Positions 8,298 through 15,852 of a DNA stretch of 32,964 nucleotides are shown in pieces. A model generated the notes under the pieces. The model did no database searches. It was not told the origin of the DNA and saw only the letters and a program-made list of their open reading frames with translations. The stretch is from DATGEP01 sp035310125 (GTDB lineage Bacteria; Chloroflexota; Ktedonobacteria; Ktedonobacterales; JADMIN01). The DNA lies in contig DATGEP010000220.1 in the NCBI GenBank assembly GCA_035310125.1, forward strand, positions 1 through 32,964, read 5' to 3'. The position numbers were made by a program, and so were the translations under genes. Numbering within the stretch: the first letter of the stretch is position 1; each line of letters opens with the position of its first letter.

Positions 8298-8326
8298 GCT
8301 CAGGCAACCTGTGCCGCTGCCTGAGC
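8298..8326 (+). promoter_or_regulatory. Perfect 9-bp inverted repeat in leader of acetyl-CoA synthetase gene
   Basis: GCTCAGGCA at 8298-8306 pairs exactly with TGCCTGAGC at 8318-8326 around an 11-nt spacer. It ends about 25 bp before the start codon, just ahead of the ribosome site AAAGGAG. It may be a dimeric repressor operator or an RNA hairpin that limits translation. No T-run follows, so it is not a classical terminator. Confidence 0.4.
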
Positions 8327-8351
8327 ACGTGGAGCAGAAAGGAGCAGCCGG

Positions 8352-10634
8352 ATGAGCTTCTTGACGCGCCGGTTCAGACGAGGCAAGCCAGATGCGGATG
8401 TAGCGACGGCAGCGACACCGGCATCGGCGGGCGAGGCCGCGGCTCCCTCTGTGGGCACCGCGGAGCAATCAGTATCGCAGGGGAAACTGAGCGGAGATAC
8501 AGGAGAAGCACAAGCCATGGCGGAAGTAGAAGAGGGCGCCACCGTCTCCGAAGCACAGATTGCGGTTCACTGGAGAGAGGAAGAGTACTATCAACCCTCT
8601 CCAGGGTTTATTGGGCAGGCGAATGCCAGCGATCCGCGTATCTTTGAGCGGTTCCGTGAGGAGCACTTTCCTGAGTGCTTCAAAGAATACGCGGACCTGC
8701 TCACCTGGGATCACTATTGGCATACGACGCTGGACACGAGCAATGCGCCGTTTTGGAAGTGGTTCGTCGGTGGCCGGCTCAACGCGTGTTATAACTGCGT
8801 GGATCGCCACCTTGCGACCAGCCACAACAAGGCCGCGCTCATCTGGGTGCCCGAGCCGGAAATAGAAGCGACCCAGGCGATCACGTATCAGGACCTCTAC
8901 GTCAGGGTCAATGAGTTCGCCGCGGTGCTGCGCGGGTTCGGTGGGGTCAAGACGGGCGACCGCGTTACCTTCCACCTGCCAATGGTCCCTGAGTTACCCG
9001 TTTCGATGCTTGCCTGTGCGCGTCTTGGCGTCATCCATTCTGAGGTGTTTGGAGGATTCAGTGGGGTGGCGTGTGGCGGCCGGATTGCCGATTCAGGAAG
9101 TCACATCTTGGTGACCATGGACGGCTACTACCGTAATGGCGAGCTGATTGATCACAAAGCCAAAGCTGACGAGGCGGTGAACGCGGCCCATGAACAGGGG
9201 GTTGACGTGGAGAAAGTGCTGGTCTGGCGGCGCCATCCAGGTCAGTACGCCTCAAAAAGCCCGATGGTCGCTGGTCGGGATTTCTTCGTTGACGATCTGC
9301 TGAAGGATGTCCGCAGACACATCGTCGAGCCGGTTTCCATGCCTGCCGAGGCGCCCCTGTTTCTCATGTACACCAGTGGCTCGACGGGTCGCCCTAAGGG
9401 GTGCCAGCACAGCACTGGCGGATACCTCGCGTACGTCGCTGGAACGTCGAAATACTACCAGGATGTACACCCTGATGACACCTACTGGTGCTTTGCCGAC
9501 ATCGGGTGGATTACCGGGCACTCCTACATCGTCTACGGTCCATTGGCGCTGGGGACGACAAGCGTGATGTACGAAGGGGTGCCGGCGTATCCCGATTCGG
9601 GCCGTCCCTGGCGGATTGCCGAGCAGCTCGGCGTGACCATATTCCACACTTCTCCGACGACGGTTCGTATGCTCCGCAAGGTTGGCCCCAACGAGCCGAC
9701 GAATTACCACTACCATTTCAAGCACATGACTACCGTCGGCGAGCCGATTGAGCCGGATGTCTGGCGCTGGTATTACAACGTCGTCGGCAAGCGTGAAGCG
9801 GTCATCGTTGACACGTGGTGGCAGACCGAGAACGGCGGCTTCCTGTGCAGTACCCTGCCTGGCTTGCAGGCGATGAAGCCGGGCAGCTGCGGCCCGGGAG
9901 TCCTTGGGGTCTATCCCGTGATTTACGATGAGGATGGCAATGTGATCGAGGCGGGAAGCGGACGGGCCGGCAACATTTGCATTCGCAACCCCTGGCCAGG
10001 CATCTTTCAGACAATCTGGGGCCAGCCGGAGCGTTTTGTGCAGACCTACTATGCGAAGTACTGCCGGAACACGGAGAGCAAGAACTGGCAGGACTGGCCG
10101 TATTTTGCGGGTGACGGTGCGGTGCTGGCAGCCGACGGCTATTTCCGTATCCTGGGCCGGGTGGATGATGTGATCAATGTGGCTGGGCACCGACTCGGCA
10201 CGAAAGAGATTGAGTCGGCGTGCCTCACCGTTGACGAGGTGGCCGAGGCCGCCGCCGTGCCGCTGCTCGACGAGGTGCGTGGGCGGGTGGTGGAGGTGTA
10301 CGTGGCGCTGAAGCCGGGGATCGCCCCCAGTAAGGACATCGAGGAAAAGGTGTCCAAGGCTATTGAGACGGAGATTGGGAAGATCGCAAGGCCGCGGCAT
10401 ATCTGGATCGTCGCGGATATGCCCAAGACCCGCTCAGGCAAAATCATGCGCAGGATTCTGGCTGCGAGCAGCAACTTCGCCGATGTTGGAGATACGACGA
10501 CACTTGCGAACCCGGAGATCGTCGAAAGTGTGCGCCATCACGTCCAGAGCGAGAAGCTGGCGCGTGGCGAGGTTCCACGCGCTCTCTCGCCAGAAGAGAT
10601 TGAGGAGATCACGAGGTTTGGGAATACGGAGTGA
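8352..10634 (+). CDS. Acetyl-CoA synthetase-like acyl-CoA ligase with N-terminal extension
   Basis: The protein has 760 aa, about 100 longer than a typical acetyl-CoA synthetase. The family converts acetate, ATP and CoA to acetyl-CoA through acetyl-AMP. The ATP loop is YTSGSTGRPKG (340-350). VDTWWQTENGG (486-496) keeps the Trp that restricts the acyl pocket to acetate-sized acids, though the usual TETGG is TENGG here. PKTRSGKIMRR (691-701) carries the catalytic Lys697, the usual target of regulatory acetylation. Residues 1-70 are an Ala/Ser/Glu-rich, probably disordered extension. The start is supported by AAAGGAG. It is clearly diverged from the canonical enzyme at 24358-26340. Acetate is the best guess; another short acid is possible. 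Confidence 0.88.
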   Translation: MSFLTRRFRRGKPDADVATAATPASAGEAAAPSVGTAEQSVSQGKLSGDTGEAQAMAEVEEGATVSEAQIAVHWREEEYYQPSPGFIGQANASDPRIFERFREEHFPECFKEYADLLTWDHYWHTTLDTSNAPFWKWFVGGRLNACYNCVDRHLATSHNKAALIWVPEPEIEATQAITYQDLYVRVNEFAAVLRGFGGVKTGDRVTFHLPMVPELPVSMLACARLGVIHSEVFGGFSGVACGGRIADSGSHILVTMDGYYRNGELIDHKAKADEAVNAAHEQGVDVEKVLVWRRHPGQYASKSPMVAGRDFFVDDLLKDVRRHIVEPVSMPAEAPLFLMYTSGSTGRPKGCQHSTGGYLAYVAGTSKYYQDVHPDDTYWCFADIGWITGHSYIVYGPLALGTTSVMYEGVPAYPDSGRPWRIAEQLGVTIFHTSPTTVRMLRKVGPNEPTNYHYHFKHMTTVGEPIEPDVWRWYYNVVGKREAVIVDTWWQTENGGFLCSTLPGLQAMKPGSCGPGVLGVYPVIYDEDGNVIEAGSGRAGNICIRNPWPGIFQTIWGQPERFVQTYYAKYCRNTESKNWQDWPYFAGDGAVLAADGYFRILGRVDDVINVAGHRLGTKEIESACLTVDEVAEAAAVPLLDEVRGRVVEVYVALKPGIAPSKDIEEKVSKAIETEIGKIARPRHIWIVADMPKTRSGKIMRRILAASSNFADVGDTTTLANPEIVESVRHHVQSEKLARGEVPRALSPEEIEEITRFGNTE

Positions 10635-10658
10635 TACCAGGTCTGGGGAGGCGGGCGC

Positions 10659-10801
10659 GGCAGGCAGCGCCCCTACGATCCTGTGGCGACGGCGAGCGCG
10701 GTAGGCAGCGGGCGTCCAACGGACGCCCCTACGGCGTTCGCGGTAGGCAGTGTCCCGACGGCGTCCACGGCGGGCGTTCGCAGCAGGCAGCGCCCCTACG
10801 A
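10659..10801. repeat. Cluster of three related hairpin-forming repeat units
   Basis: The 19-mer GCAGGCAGCGCCCCTACGA occurs exactly at 10660-10678 and 10783-10801. A middle unit at 10700-10733 (GGTAGGCAGCG...CGCCCCTACG) holds a perfect hairpin, GGGCGTCC-AAC-GGACGCCC (10710-10728). A further half unit, GGTAGGCAG, starts at 10742. The units fill the gap between the convergent acetyl-CoA synthetase and DUF427 genes. The last unit supplies the TAG stop codon of the DUF427 gene. Confidence 0.7.
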
Positions 10802-11620
10802 CGGGTTCGAGGCCCATGGCGTCTGGGGCCGCTCCACCTGTTCGCCATCTACGACCACGGCGTCAACGCGCTCTTGATAGAAGCAGACGCAACCCGCAAT
10901 CGGCGCGGCAACGGTGAGTGGCTCGCGGTAGGACCAGGCCACGTCAGGGATGACACGCTCACCGATCCGAGCCGTCCAGTGCGACGCCTCGCCCTTGTAC
11001 GCGCATTGGGTGGTCGTCGTACTCGGCTCCAGCAGGTCCATGCGCACATCGTCGGGCGGGAAGTAGTAGCGCACGGGCAGACCCGTCTCAAACAGCAGCC
11101 ACGGACGGCGCGTCTCCGCGACCGTTACGCCGGCTAGCTCGACGCGCACATGGCGTGTGCTCCGGCGAACATCCACGCCGAGTTTGTAGGGATCGCGCGC
11201 GTGGCCGAAGGCACGCTCGTCCTCCTCGTACCAGGCATCCATCTCATGCCAATAGAAGGCCACATGGCCCTTGAGATCGGGGCCGTCGGGCGGTGCGTCT
11301 TCATAGCTCCAGGCGGCGTTCTCAGCCACACGGTCGCCAGCGCGGACCGTCCAGTACGTCGCTGTGCCTTTGAAGTCTGAGGCGGTTGTGTATGGCGTGC
11401 GCTCCAGCGCCTCGGCGCGTACGTCCGTCCACGGGAAGTAGTAGACGGGCAGCCGACCGACTTCGCGGAGCAGCAGGACATGGGTGCTGTCGGCGATGGT
11501 GACGCCGCCGAAGACGGTGCGCACGCGGCGTGGGCTGCGCTCCATGTGGAATCTCGGGGTGAGGGTAGGAACTGTCACGGGGAGTCGCCCCATCTCCACA
11601 TCTTCCAAATGGAAAGCCAT
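10796..11620 (-). CDS. Tandem DUF427 domain protein
   Basis: The protein has 274 aa and two copies of the ~95-aa DUF427 fold, a small beta-rich domain of unknown function common in actinobacteria, cyanobacteria and Chloroflexota. Copy 1 spans about 30-132 (YYFPWTDVRAEAL, FKGTATYWTVRAGDRVAENA, AWSYEDAP, HVAFYWHEMDAW). Copy 2 spans about 152-260 (YYFPPDDVRMDLL, YKGEASHWTARIGERVIPDV, AWSYREP, CVCFYQERVDAV). The conserved Tyr-Phe-Pro, Lys-Gly and Ala-Trp-Ser-Tyr motifs are present in both. GAGAGGATC precedes the ATG. The gene is divergent from the LacI regulator. The stop codon lies within the neighbouring repeat cluster, so the last few residues may be repeat-derived. The biochemical role is unknown. 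Confidence 0.9.
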   Translation of the reverse strand: MAFHLEDVEMGRLPVTVPTLTPRFHMERSPRRVRTVFGGVTIADSTHVLLLREVGRLPVYYFPWTDVRAEALERTPYTTASDFKGTATYWTVRAGDRVAENAAWSYEDAPPDGPDLKGHVAFYWHEMDAWYEEDERAFGHARDPYKLGVDVRRSTRHVRVELAGVTVAETRRPWLLFETGLPVRYYFPPDDVRMDLLEPSTTTTQCAYKGEASHWTARIGERVIPDVAWSYREPLTVAAPIAGCVCFYQERVDAVVVDGEQVERPQTPWASNPS

Positions 11621-11733
11621 GGCTAGATCCTCTCTCGTCTAATAGTGTGTGCCGGTGCGCCCGGCGCCGCATGGCACAGAGTTTACCCTATGCGAGGTAT
11701 CTGTACCACCTGCGCTCGATTTGAATCTGGTCC

Positions 11734-11762
11734 TTGACAAATCATCGGGGGCAAGGCATACT
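11734..11762 (+). promoter_or_regulatory. Promoter of the LacI-family regulator gene
   Basis: TTGACA (11734-11739) and CATACT (11757-11762) are separated by exactly 17 bp. The -35 box is perfect and the -10 box matches 4/6. The predicted transcription start is near 11769, immediately before the tandem operators. Confidence 0.7.
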
Positions 11763-11769
11763 AGCCTCC

Positions 11770-11793
11770 GTGAGCGTTCACGGGAGCGTTCAC
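11770..11793. promoter_or_regulatory. Two tandem LacI-type operator half-palindromes
   Basis: GTGAGCGTTCAC (11770-11781) is followed directly by GGGAGCGTTCAC (11782-11793). Each is a near-palindrome centred on CG, the usual layout for LacI/GalR-family operators. The whole region is also framed by CCTCCGTGA and TCACGGAGG. The sites begin at about +1 of the predicted transcript and abut the ribosome site GGAGG (11794-11798). This fits autorepression by the downstream regulator; I infer this and did not find the same words elsewhere. Confidence 0.6.
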
Positions 11794-11807
11794 GGAGGAT
11801 AAGGGAC

Positions 11808-12896
11808 ATGCCGAAACGCGCCACCATCGAGGACATCGCCCGCCTGGCGGGTGTCTCGCGCGGGACTGTCTCGCGGGTGTTGAACCGCCGGCCCGATGTT
11901 GACCGCGAGACGCGCGCGCGGGTTCTGCGCGTCATCGAGGAGCAGGGGTACGTACCAAGTCTGACGGCTGCCGGGCTGGCGGGTGGGCGCAACCGGCTGA
12001 TCGGCATGGTGGTGCCCGTTTTCACGTGGGTTATTCTTGGTGAGCTGGTGCGGGGCATTACCGAAATCCTCAAACGCACCGCGTATGAGCTGGTACTGTA
12101 CACATTCAATGATGAAGACTTGAATCGGGACCGACGCGATATTATCAATCGTTTGCTGGCGACCCAGCTGACCGCGGGGCTGCTCGCCGTGTATCCAGGT
12201 GGTTTGTCGGAGCAGCTCACGGAACTATATTTCCAGGGAGTGCCGGTCGTCGTTATTGATGACCAACGTGAGCAGGTCGTGCCGTGGGTGCGTGCGGACG
12301 ACGTCACCGGCGCGTATCAGGCCGTGGATCATCTCATCCAGCTCGGTCATCGCCGCATTGCGCACATTCAGGGTCCGCGCGAGTATCTGGTTTCGCACGA
12401 CCGGCATCAGGGCTACCTGCGGGCGCTGGAAAATGCTGGCATCGCACCGGATGCTGAGCTCATTGTGGAAGGCGACTTTCTGCCGCAGTCCGGCTATGCC
12501 GGCGCACAGCGGCTCTTCGATTTGCCGCCAGACAAGCGCCCCACCGCGATCTTCGCCGCCGCCGACCAGATGGCCTATGGAGTTCTGCGCGCGGCGGAAG
12601 AGCGCGCGCTCTCCATTCCTGGTGATATTGCGCTGGTCGGCTTCGACGACGACGCGCCTTCGGCGCATGTTCTGCCACCACTCACCACGGTGCGTCAGCC
12701 ATCATTCGAAATGGGTCAGGAAGGCGTTAAGCTCTTGCTTGCGCTGCTTGCGGAGCAGGAAGCTGGCGACCTCGATGCGGCCTCGCCAGCCGAGCGCGCG
12801 ACCCCAGCATCTTCGCGTCGCATCGTGCTTCCGGCCACGTTGATCGTGCGCGCCTCTAGTGGCGCGAAAGAGTCTAGCTCGCTGCTCACGCGGTAA
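11808..12896 (+). CDS. LacI/GalR-family transcriptional regulator
   Basis: The protein has 362 aa, starting at the ATG at 11808 with GGAGG nine bases before it. Residues 4-40 (ATIEDIARLAGVSRGTVSRV, then LNRRPDVDRETR) are the classic LacI helix-turn-helix and hinge. The remainder is a periplasmic-binding-protein-like sugar domain: IGMVVPVF (64-71), GVPVVVIDDQ, the signature HLIQLGHRRIAHIQGP, PTAIFAAADQMAYGVLRAAE, and the final IALVGFDDDAPS region with PPLTTVRQP. A Ser/Ala-rich insert lies near the C terminus. It is the first gene of the uptake locus and has its own promoter with tandem operators. It probably represses the ABC/GH4/kinase genes when the sugar is absent. The inducer is not identifiable. 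Confidence 0.93.
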   Translation: MPKRATIEDIARLAGVSRGTVSRVLNRRPDVDRETRARVLRVIEEQGYVPSLTAAGLAGGRNRLIGMVVPVFTWVILGELVRGITEILKRTAYELVLYTFNDEDLNRDRRDIINRLLATQLTAGLLAVYPGGLSEQLTELYFQGVPVVVIDDQREQVVPWVRADDVTGAYQAVDHLIQLGHRRIAHIQGPREYLVSHDRHQGYLRALENAGIAPDAELIVEGDFLPQSGYAGAQRLFDLPPDKRPTAIFAAADQMAYGVLRAAEERALSIPGDIALVGFDDDAPSAHVLPPLTTVRQPSFEMGQEGVKLLLALLAEQEAGDLDAASPAERATPASSRRIVLPATLIVRASSGAKESSSLLTR

Positions 12897-12928
12897 GCGA
12901 GCATGCCCGCGTCGCCCCAGGCGGTTAT

Positions 12929-12957
12929 TCGACAGCCGGCGAGGGGCGACGTAAAGT
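12929..12957 (+). promoter_or_regulatory. Promoter of the ABC importer operon
   Basis: TCGACA (12929-12934, 5/6 to consensus) and TAAAGT (12952-12957, 4/6) are separated by exactly 17 bp. The predicted start is near 12964, about 58 nt upstream of the solute-binding protein gene. Confidence 0.5.
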
Positions 12958-12967
12958 CCATCATCGC

Positions 12968-12986
12968 ATGCCCGGATGTCGGGCAT
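12968..12986. promoter_or_regulatory. Inverted repeat at the start of the importer transcript (operator or leader hairpin)
   Basis: ATGCCCG (12968-12974) and CGGGCAT (12980-12986) are perfect complements around GATGT. The site begins a few bases after the predicted transcription start. The nonamer GCATGCCCG also occurs upstream at 12901-12909. The word differs from the operators in front of the LacI gene, so it may bind a different regulator or act as an RNA stem. Confidence 0.45.
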
Positions 12987-13021
12987 AGTGTCCGTTCCCT
13001 AGCTGACGCTGGAGGTGCGCC

Positions 13022-14710
13022 ATGACCAGCCGAACATGGACCCAACGCAGACCAACACTCGGATTTATCGCGCTCGCATTCTTCATGTTATTGTCGTTCG
13101 CGCTCACGGCCTGTGGGCAGCCCAGCCATCCGGCGAAGCGGAACGGACCACCCCAGCCACTGATCATCGTCCCCAATACCGGCGGCGACCTTGTCCAGAA
13201 CTTCAACCCTTTCCTCAATGGGGCGGTGAACAGTTACGGGCAGTTTGGGCCGGTCTATGAGACCCTGCTCTTCTTCAACCGGGCGGATGGCACCGAGAAG
13301 CCCTGGCTCGCCGATTCGGCGACCGTCTCGCCCGATGCGACCCAGATCACGTTCAAGCTGCACCCCGGCATCCAGTGGTCGGATGGCACGCCATTCACAG
13401 CGGATGATGTGGCCTTCACGTTCAATGTGATGCAGCAGTATTCAGCGGCTGACTATCTCGGCACTGATTCCTCGATCAAAAAAGTGACGGCCATTGACCC
13501 ACAGACGGTGCAGATGACACTCACCTCACCCAATAGCTCGATCCTGTGGCTGGTGGCCGGCCAAACGTGGATCGTGTCCCAACATATCTGGTCGTCGGTT
13601 GGCGACCCCACCAAGTACACGGATAAGGTGCCAGTTGGGACTGGTCCCTACGTCTTCAAGTCGTTCACGCCACAACTGATTGATTTCACGAAGAACTCGC
13701 ATTTCTGGCAGCCCGGCAAGCCGATTGTGCCGGAGATTCGCTTCCCGGCGTTCAACGGGAACACCACCGCCGAGCCGGCGATGAACAGCGACCAGACTGA
13801 CTGGAACGGCCTGTACACCCCCAATGTCAGCAAGACGTTTATCCAGCGCGACCCGGCGCACAACCACTATAACTTCCCGCCCAGCGATCCGCTCATCCTG
13901 TTCATGAATCTGAAGAAGGCGCCCTTCGATCAGCTCGCTGTCCGTCAGGCGATCAATCTCGCGATTGACCGCCAGAAGATTTCGACCATCGGTGAGAGCG
14001 GCTACGATCCAATCGCACACCCCACCGGCTTGATCTTGCCGGCGAACAAACAGTTCCTCGATCCAACCTACGCCAACTCGACACTCACGATGGATACGAG
14101 CCAGGCATCACAGATCCTGGCGAGCGCTGGATACAAAGCGGGATCGGACGGCATCCTGGTCGGTCCCAACGGCAAAAAGCTGTCCATCAATATGGCAGGC
14201 GTGACGGGCTACACCGACTGGGACACCGATTACCAGATCATCGCTGATAATCTCAAGCAGGTCGGCATCAAGCTCAACATTACCGATAACGACCCGAGCA
14301 CGGTTCAGCAGGACATCCAGAACGGGAACTTCGACATGGCCATCTGGTACGAGACACCTGGGCCGACCCCCTACTACATCTACAACGAGGTGCTGGGCAG
14401 CGGCCAAACCGCACCCATTGGTCAGTCGGCTCCGTCGAACTTCGAGCGCTGGAATGATCCCGCGTCGGATGCCTTGCTGACCCAGTACAACAGCACCTCC
14501 GACCTGGGCCAACAGCAACAGGCCATGTACGGCCTTGAGAAGATTGTGGTCGAGCAATTGCCCGTGATCTTCCTGGTGAACGAGCCGTACTGGTACGAAT
14601 ACAATACCCTGAAATATGTCGGCTGGCCCGACCAGGGGAACTTCTACGCGGAGCCGTCACCCTACACCTACCCGGATGACGAAATCGTGCTCTTGAACCT
14701 GCACCAATAA
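13022..14710 (+). CDS. ABC transporter substrate-binding lipoprotein (SBP_bac_5, Dpp/Opp type)
   Basis: The protein has 562 aa. The N terminus is a lipoprotein signal: basic residues 1-10, a hydrophobic stretch 12-27, and the lipobox LTAC with Cys31 as the lipidated residue. The mature part is family 5 (peptide/oligosaccharide) solute-binding protein: LADSATVSPDATQITFKLHP and GIQWSDGTPFTADDVAFTFN are the diagnostic region. VGTGPYVFKSF and FDQLAVRQAINLAIDRQKI also fit. It is anchored outside the membrane and delivers ligand to the permeases encoded next. GGAGG precedes the ATG. Family 5 proteins bind peptides, but also cello- and chito-oligosaccharides, and the adjacent GH4 and sugar-kinase-like genes favour an oligosaccharide. 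Confidence 0.93.
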   Translation: MTSRTWTQRRPTLGFIALAFFMLLSFALTACGQPSHPAKRNGPPQPLIIVPNTGGDLVQNFNPFLNGAVNSYGQFGPVYETLLFFNRADGTEKPWLADSATVSPDATQITFKLHPGIQWSDGTPFTADDVAFTFNVMQQYSAADYLGTDSSIKKVTAIDPQTVQMTLTSPNSSILWLVAGQTWIVSQHIWSSVGDPTKYTDKVPVGTGPYVFKSFTPQLIDFTKNSHFWQPGKPIVPEIRFPAFNGNTTAEPAMNSDQTDWNGLYTPNVSKTFIQRDPAHNHYNFPPSDPLILFMNLKKAPFDQLAVRQAINLAIDRQKISTIGESGYDPIAHPTGLILPANKQFLDPTYANSTLTMDTSQASQILASAGYKAGSDGILVGPNGKKLSINMAGVTGYTDWDTDYQIIADNLKQVGIKLNITDNDPSTVQQDIQNGNFDMAIWYETPGPTPYYIYNEVLGSGQTAPIGQSAPSNFERWNDPASDALLTQYNSTSDLGQQQQAMYGLEKIVVEQLPVIFLVNEPYWYEYNTLKYVGWPDQGNFYAEPSPYTYPDDEIVLLNLHQ

Positions 14711-14740
14711 CGGCCGTTAGGGTATGAGAGGGGGGCGTAT

Positions 14741-14787
14741 CGCCGTGCGCATCCTGGGGCGGGCTTTGCGTAGCCCGCGCCACGGCG
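14741..14787. repeat. REP-like nested hairpin between binding-protein and permease genes
   Basis: GCGGGCT-TTGCGT-AGCCCGC (14759-14778) forms a perfect 7-bp stem. An outer pair, CGCCGTG (14741-14747) with CACGGCG (14781-14787), encloses it. The segment AGCCCGCGCCAC resembles the end of the dispersed two-hairpin repeat (GCCCGCGCCAC at 21500-21510). A stable hairpin at this position often protects the upstream message, giving more binding protein than permease. Confidence 0.55.
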
Positions 14788-14862
14788 ACCACGGAGGATC
14801 CGCCCTTCTTTCCCTGCCGGAATGGTGCTGATCGAAAGACGCTTCTCTGGAGGAGGGCGAGC

Positions 14863-15846
14863 ATGCGCCACCTGATCCAGCGCGTTGGCTTCTATGTCAT
14901 CGCGCTTTGGGCCTCGGTGACTCTGAACTTCTTCATCCCGCGCCTATCACCTGGGGATCCCGCGGCGGCGCTTCTCGCCCGAATGCATGGCCGGATCTCG
15001 CCCGCGGCGCTCCACGCGCTGGAAATCCAGTACGGCGGCGTCAAAGACACGCTCTTCTCGCAGTATGTGCAGTATCTCGGGAATATGCTGCACGGCAACC
15101 TTGGCACCTCGTTCGCGAACGCCGAGCCGGTGACGAACGTCATTGCTCGCGATCTGCCCTGGACCATCGTGCTGGTCGGCATCTCACTCGTCATCAGTTT
15201 TGTGATTGGCACCATTCTGGGGGTGGCGGTCGCCTGGTGGCGCGGCTCGAAGGCCGATACGATTCTCATGCCCGCGTTCACGTTCATTTCCGCCATTCCG
15301 TACTTCTGGTTCGCGCTCGCACTGGTTTTTGTGCTTGGTTACTCGTGGGGCTGGCTGCCTTCGATTGGCGGGTACGATATCTATTCGTATACGCCCGGTC
15401 TCGATCTCGGTTTTCTCGTGTCCGCCGCCCAATATGCCATCCTGCCGGCATTCACCATCGTCGTCGGCTCGATTGCCGGCTGGATGATCACCATGCGCAA
15501 CACGATGATAACGACGCTCTCCGAGGACTATGTGCTGATGGCTGAGGCGAAGGGGCTGACTCGCTGGCGTGTGATGATGACCTACGCCGCTCGTAACGCG
15601 ATTTTGCCGAACATCACGAGCTTTGCGCTGTCGCTCGGCTTTGTGGTCAGCGGCTCGCTCCTCACTGAGATTGTCTTCAACTATCCCGGCATCGGCTACG
15701 CGCTCGTGCAGGGTGTCGAGAACAAAGACTATCCCGTCATTCAGGGCCTGTTCCTGATCATCACCGTGGCGGTGCTGGTAGCCAACTTCCTCGCCGATCT
15801 GATCTATGTCATCCTCGACCCGCGCGTGCGCAACGAGAGGGGGTAG
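14863..15846 (+). CDS. ABC transporter permease (DppB/OppB type)
   Basis: The protein has 327 aa and about six transmembrane helices, the first at roughly 8-27. The short motif RLSPGDPAAALLARMHG (26-42) after helix 1 is typical of DppB/OppB proteins. The cytoplasmic EAA loop that docks to the ATPases is EAKGLTRWRVMMTYAARNAI (about 228-247). It ends with a helix and the usual ILDPRVRNERG. GGAGGAGGG precedes the ATG. It lies 152 bp after the binding-protein gene and 6 bp before the second permease, with which it should form the membrane channel. Substrate specificity comes from the binding protein. Confidence 0.94.
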   Translation: MRHLIQRVGFYVIALWASVTLNFFIPRLSPGDPAAALLARMHGRISPAALHALEIQYGGVKDTLFSQYVQYLGNMLHGNLGTSFANAEPVTNVIARDLPWTIVLVGISLVISFVIGTILGVAVAWWRGSKADTILMPAFTFISAIPYFWFALALVFVLGYSWGWLPSIGGYDIYSYTPGLDLGFLVSAAQYAILPAFTIVVGSIAGWMITMRNTMITTLSEDYVLMAEAKGLTRWRVMMTYAARNAILPNITSFALSLGFVVSGSLLTEIVFNYPGIGYALVQGVENKDYPVIQGLFLIITVAVLVANFLADLIYVILDPRVRNERG

Positions 15847-15852
15847 GCACCA

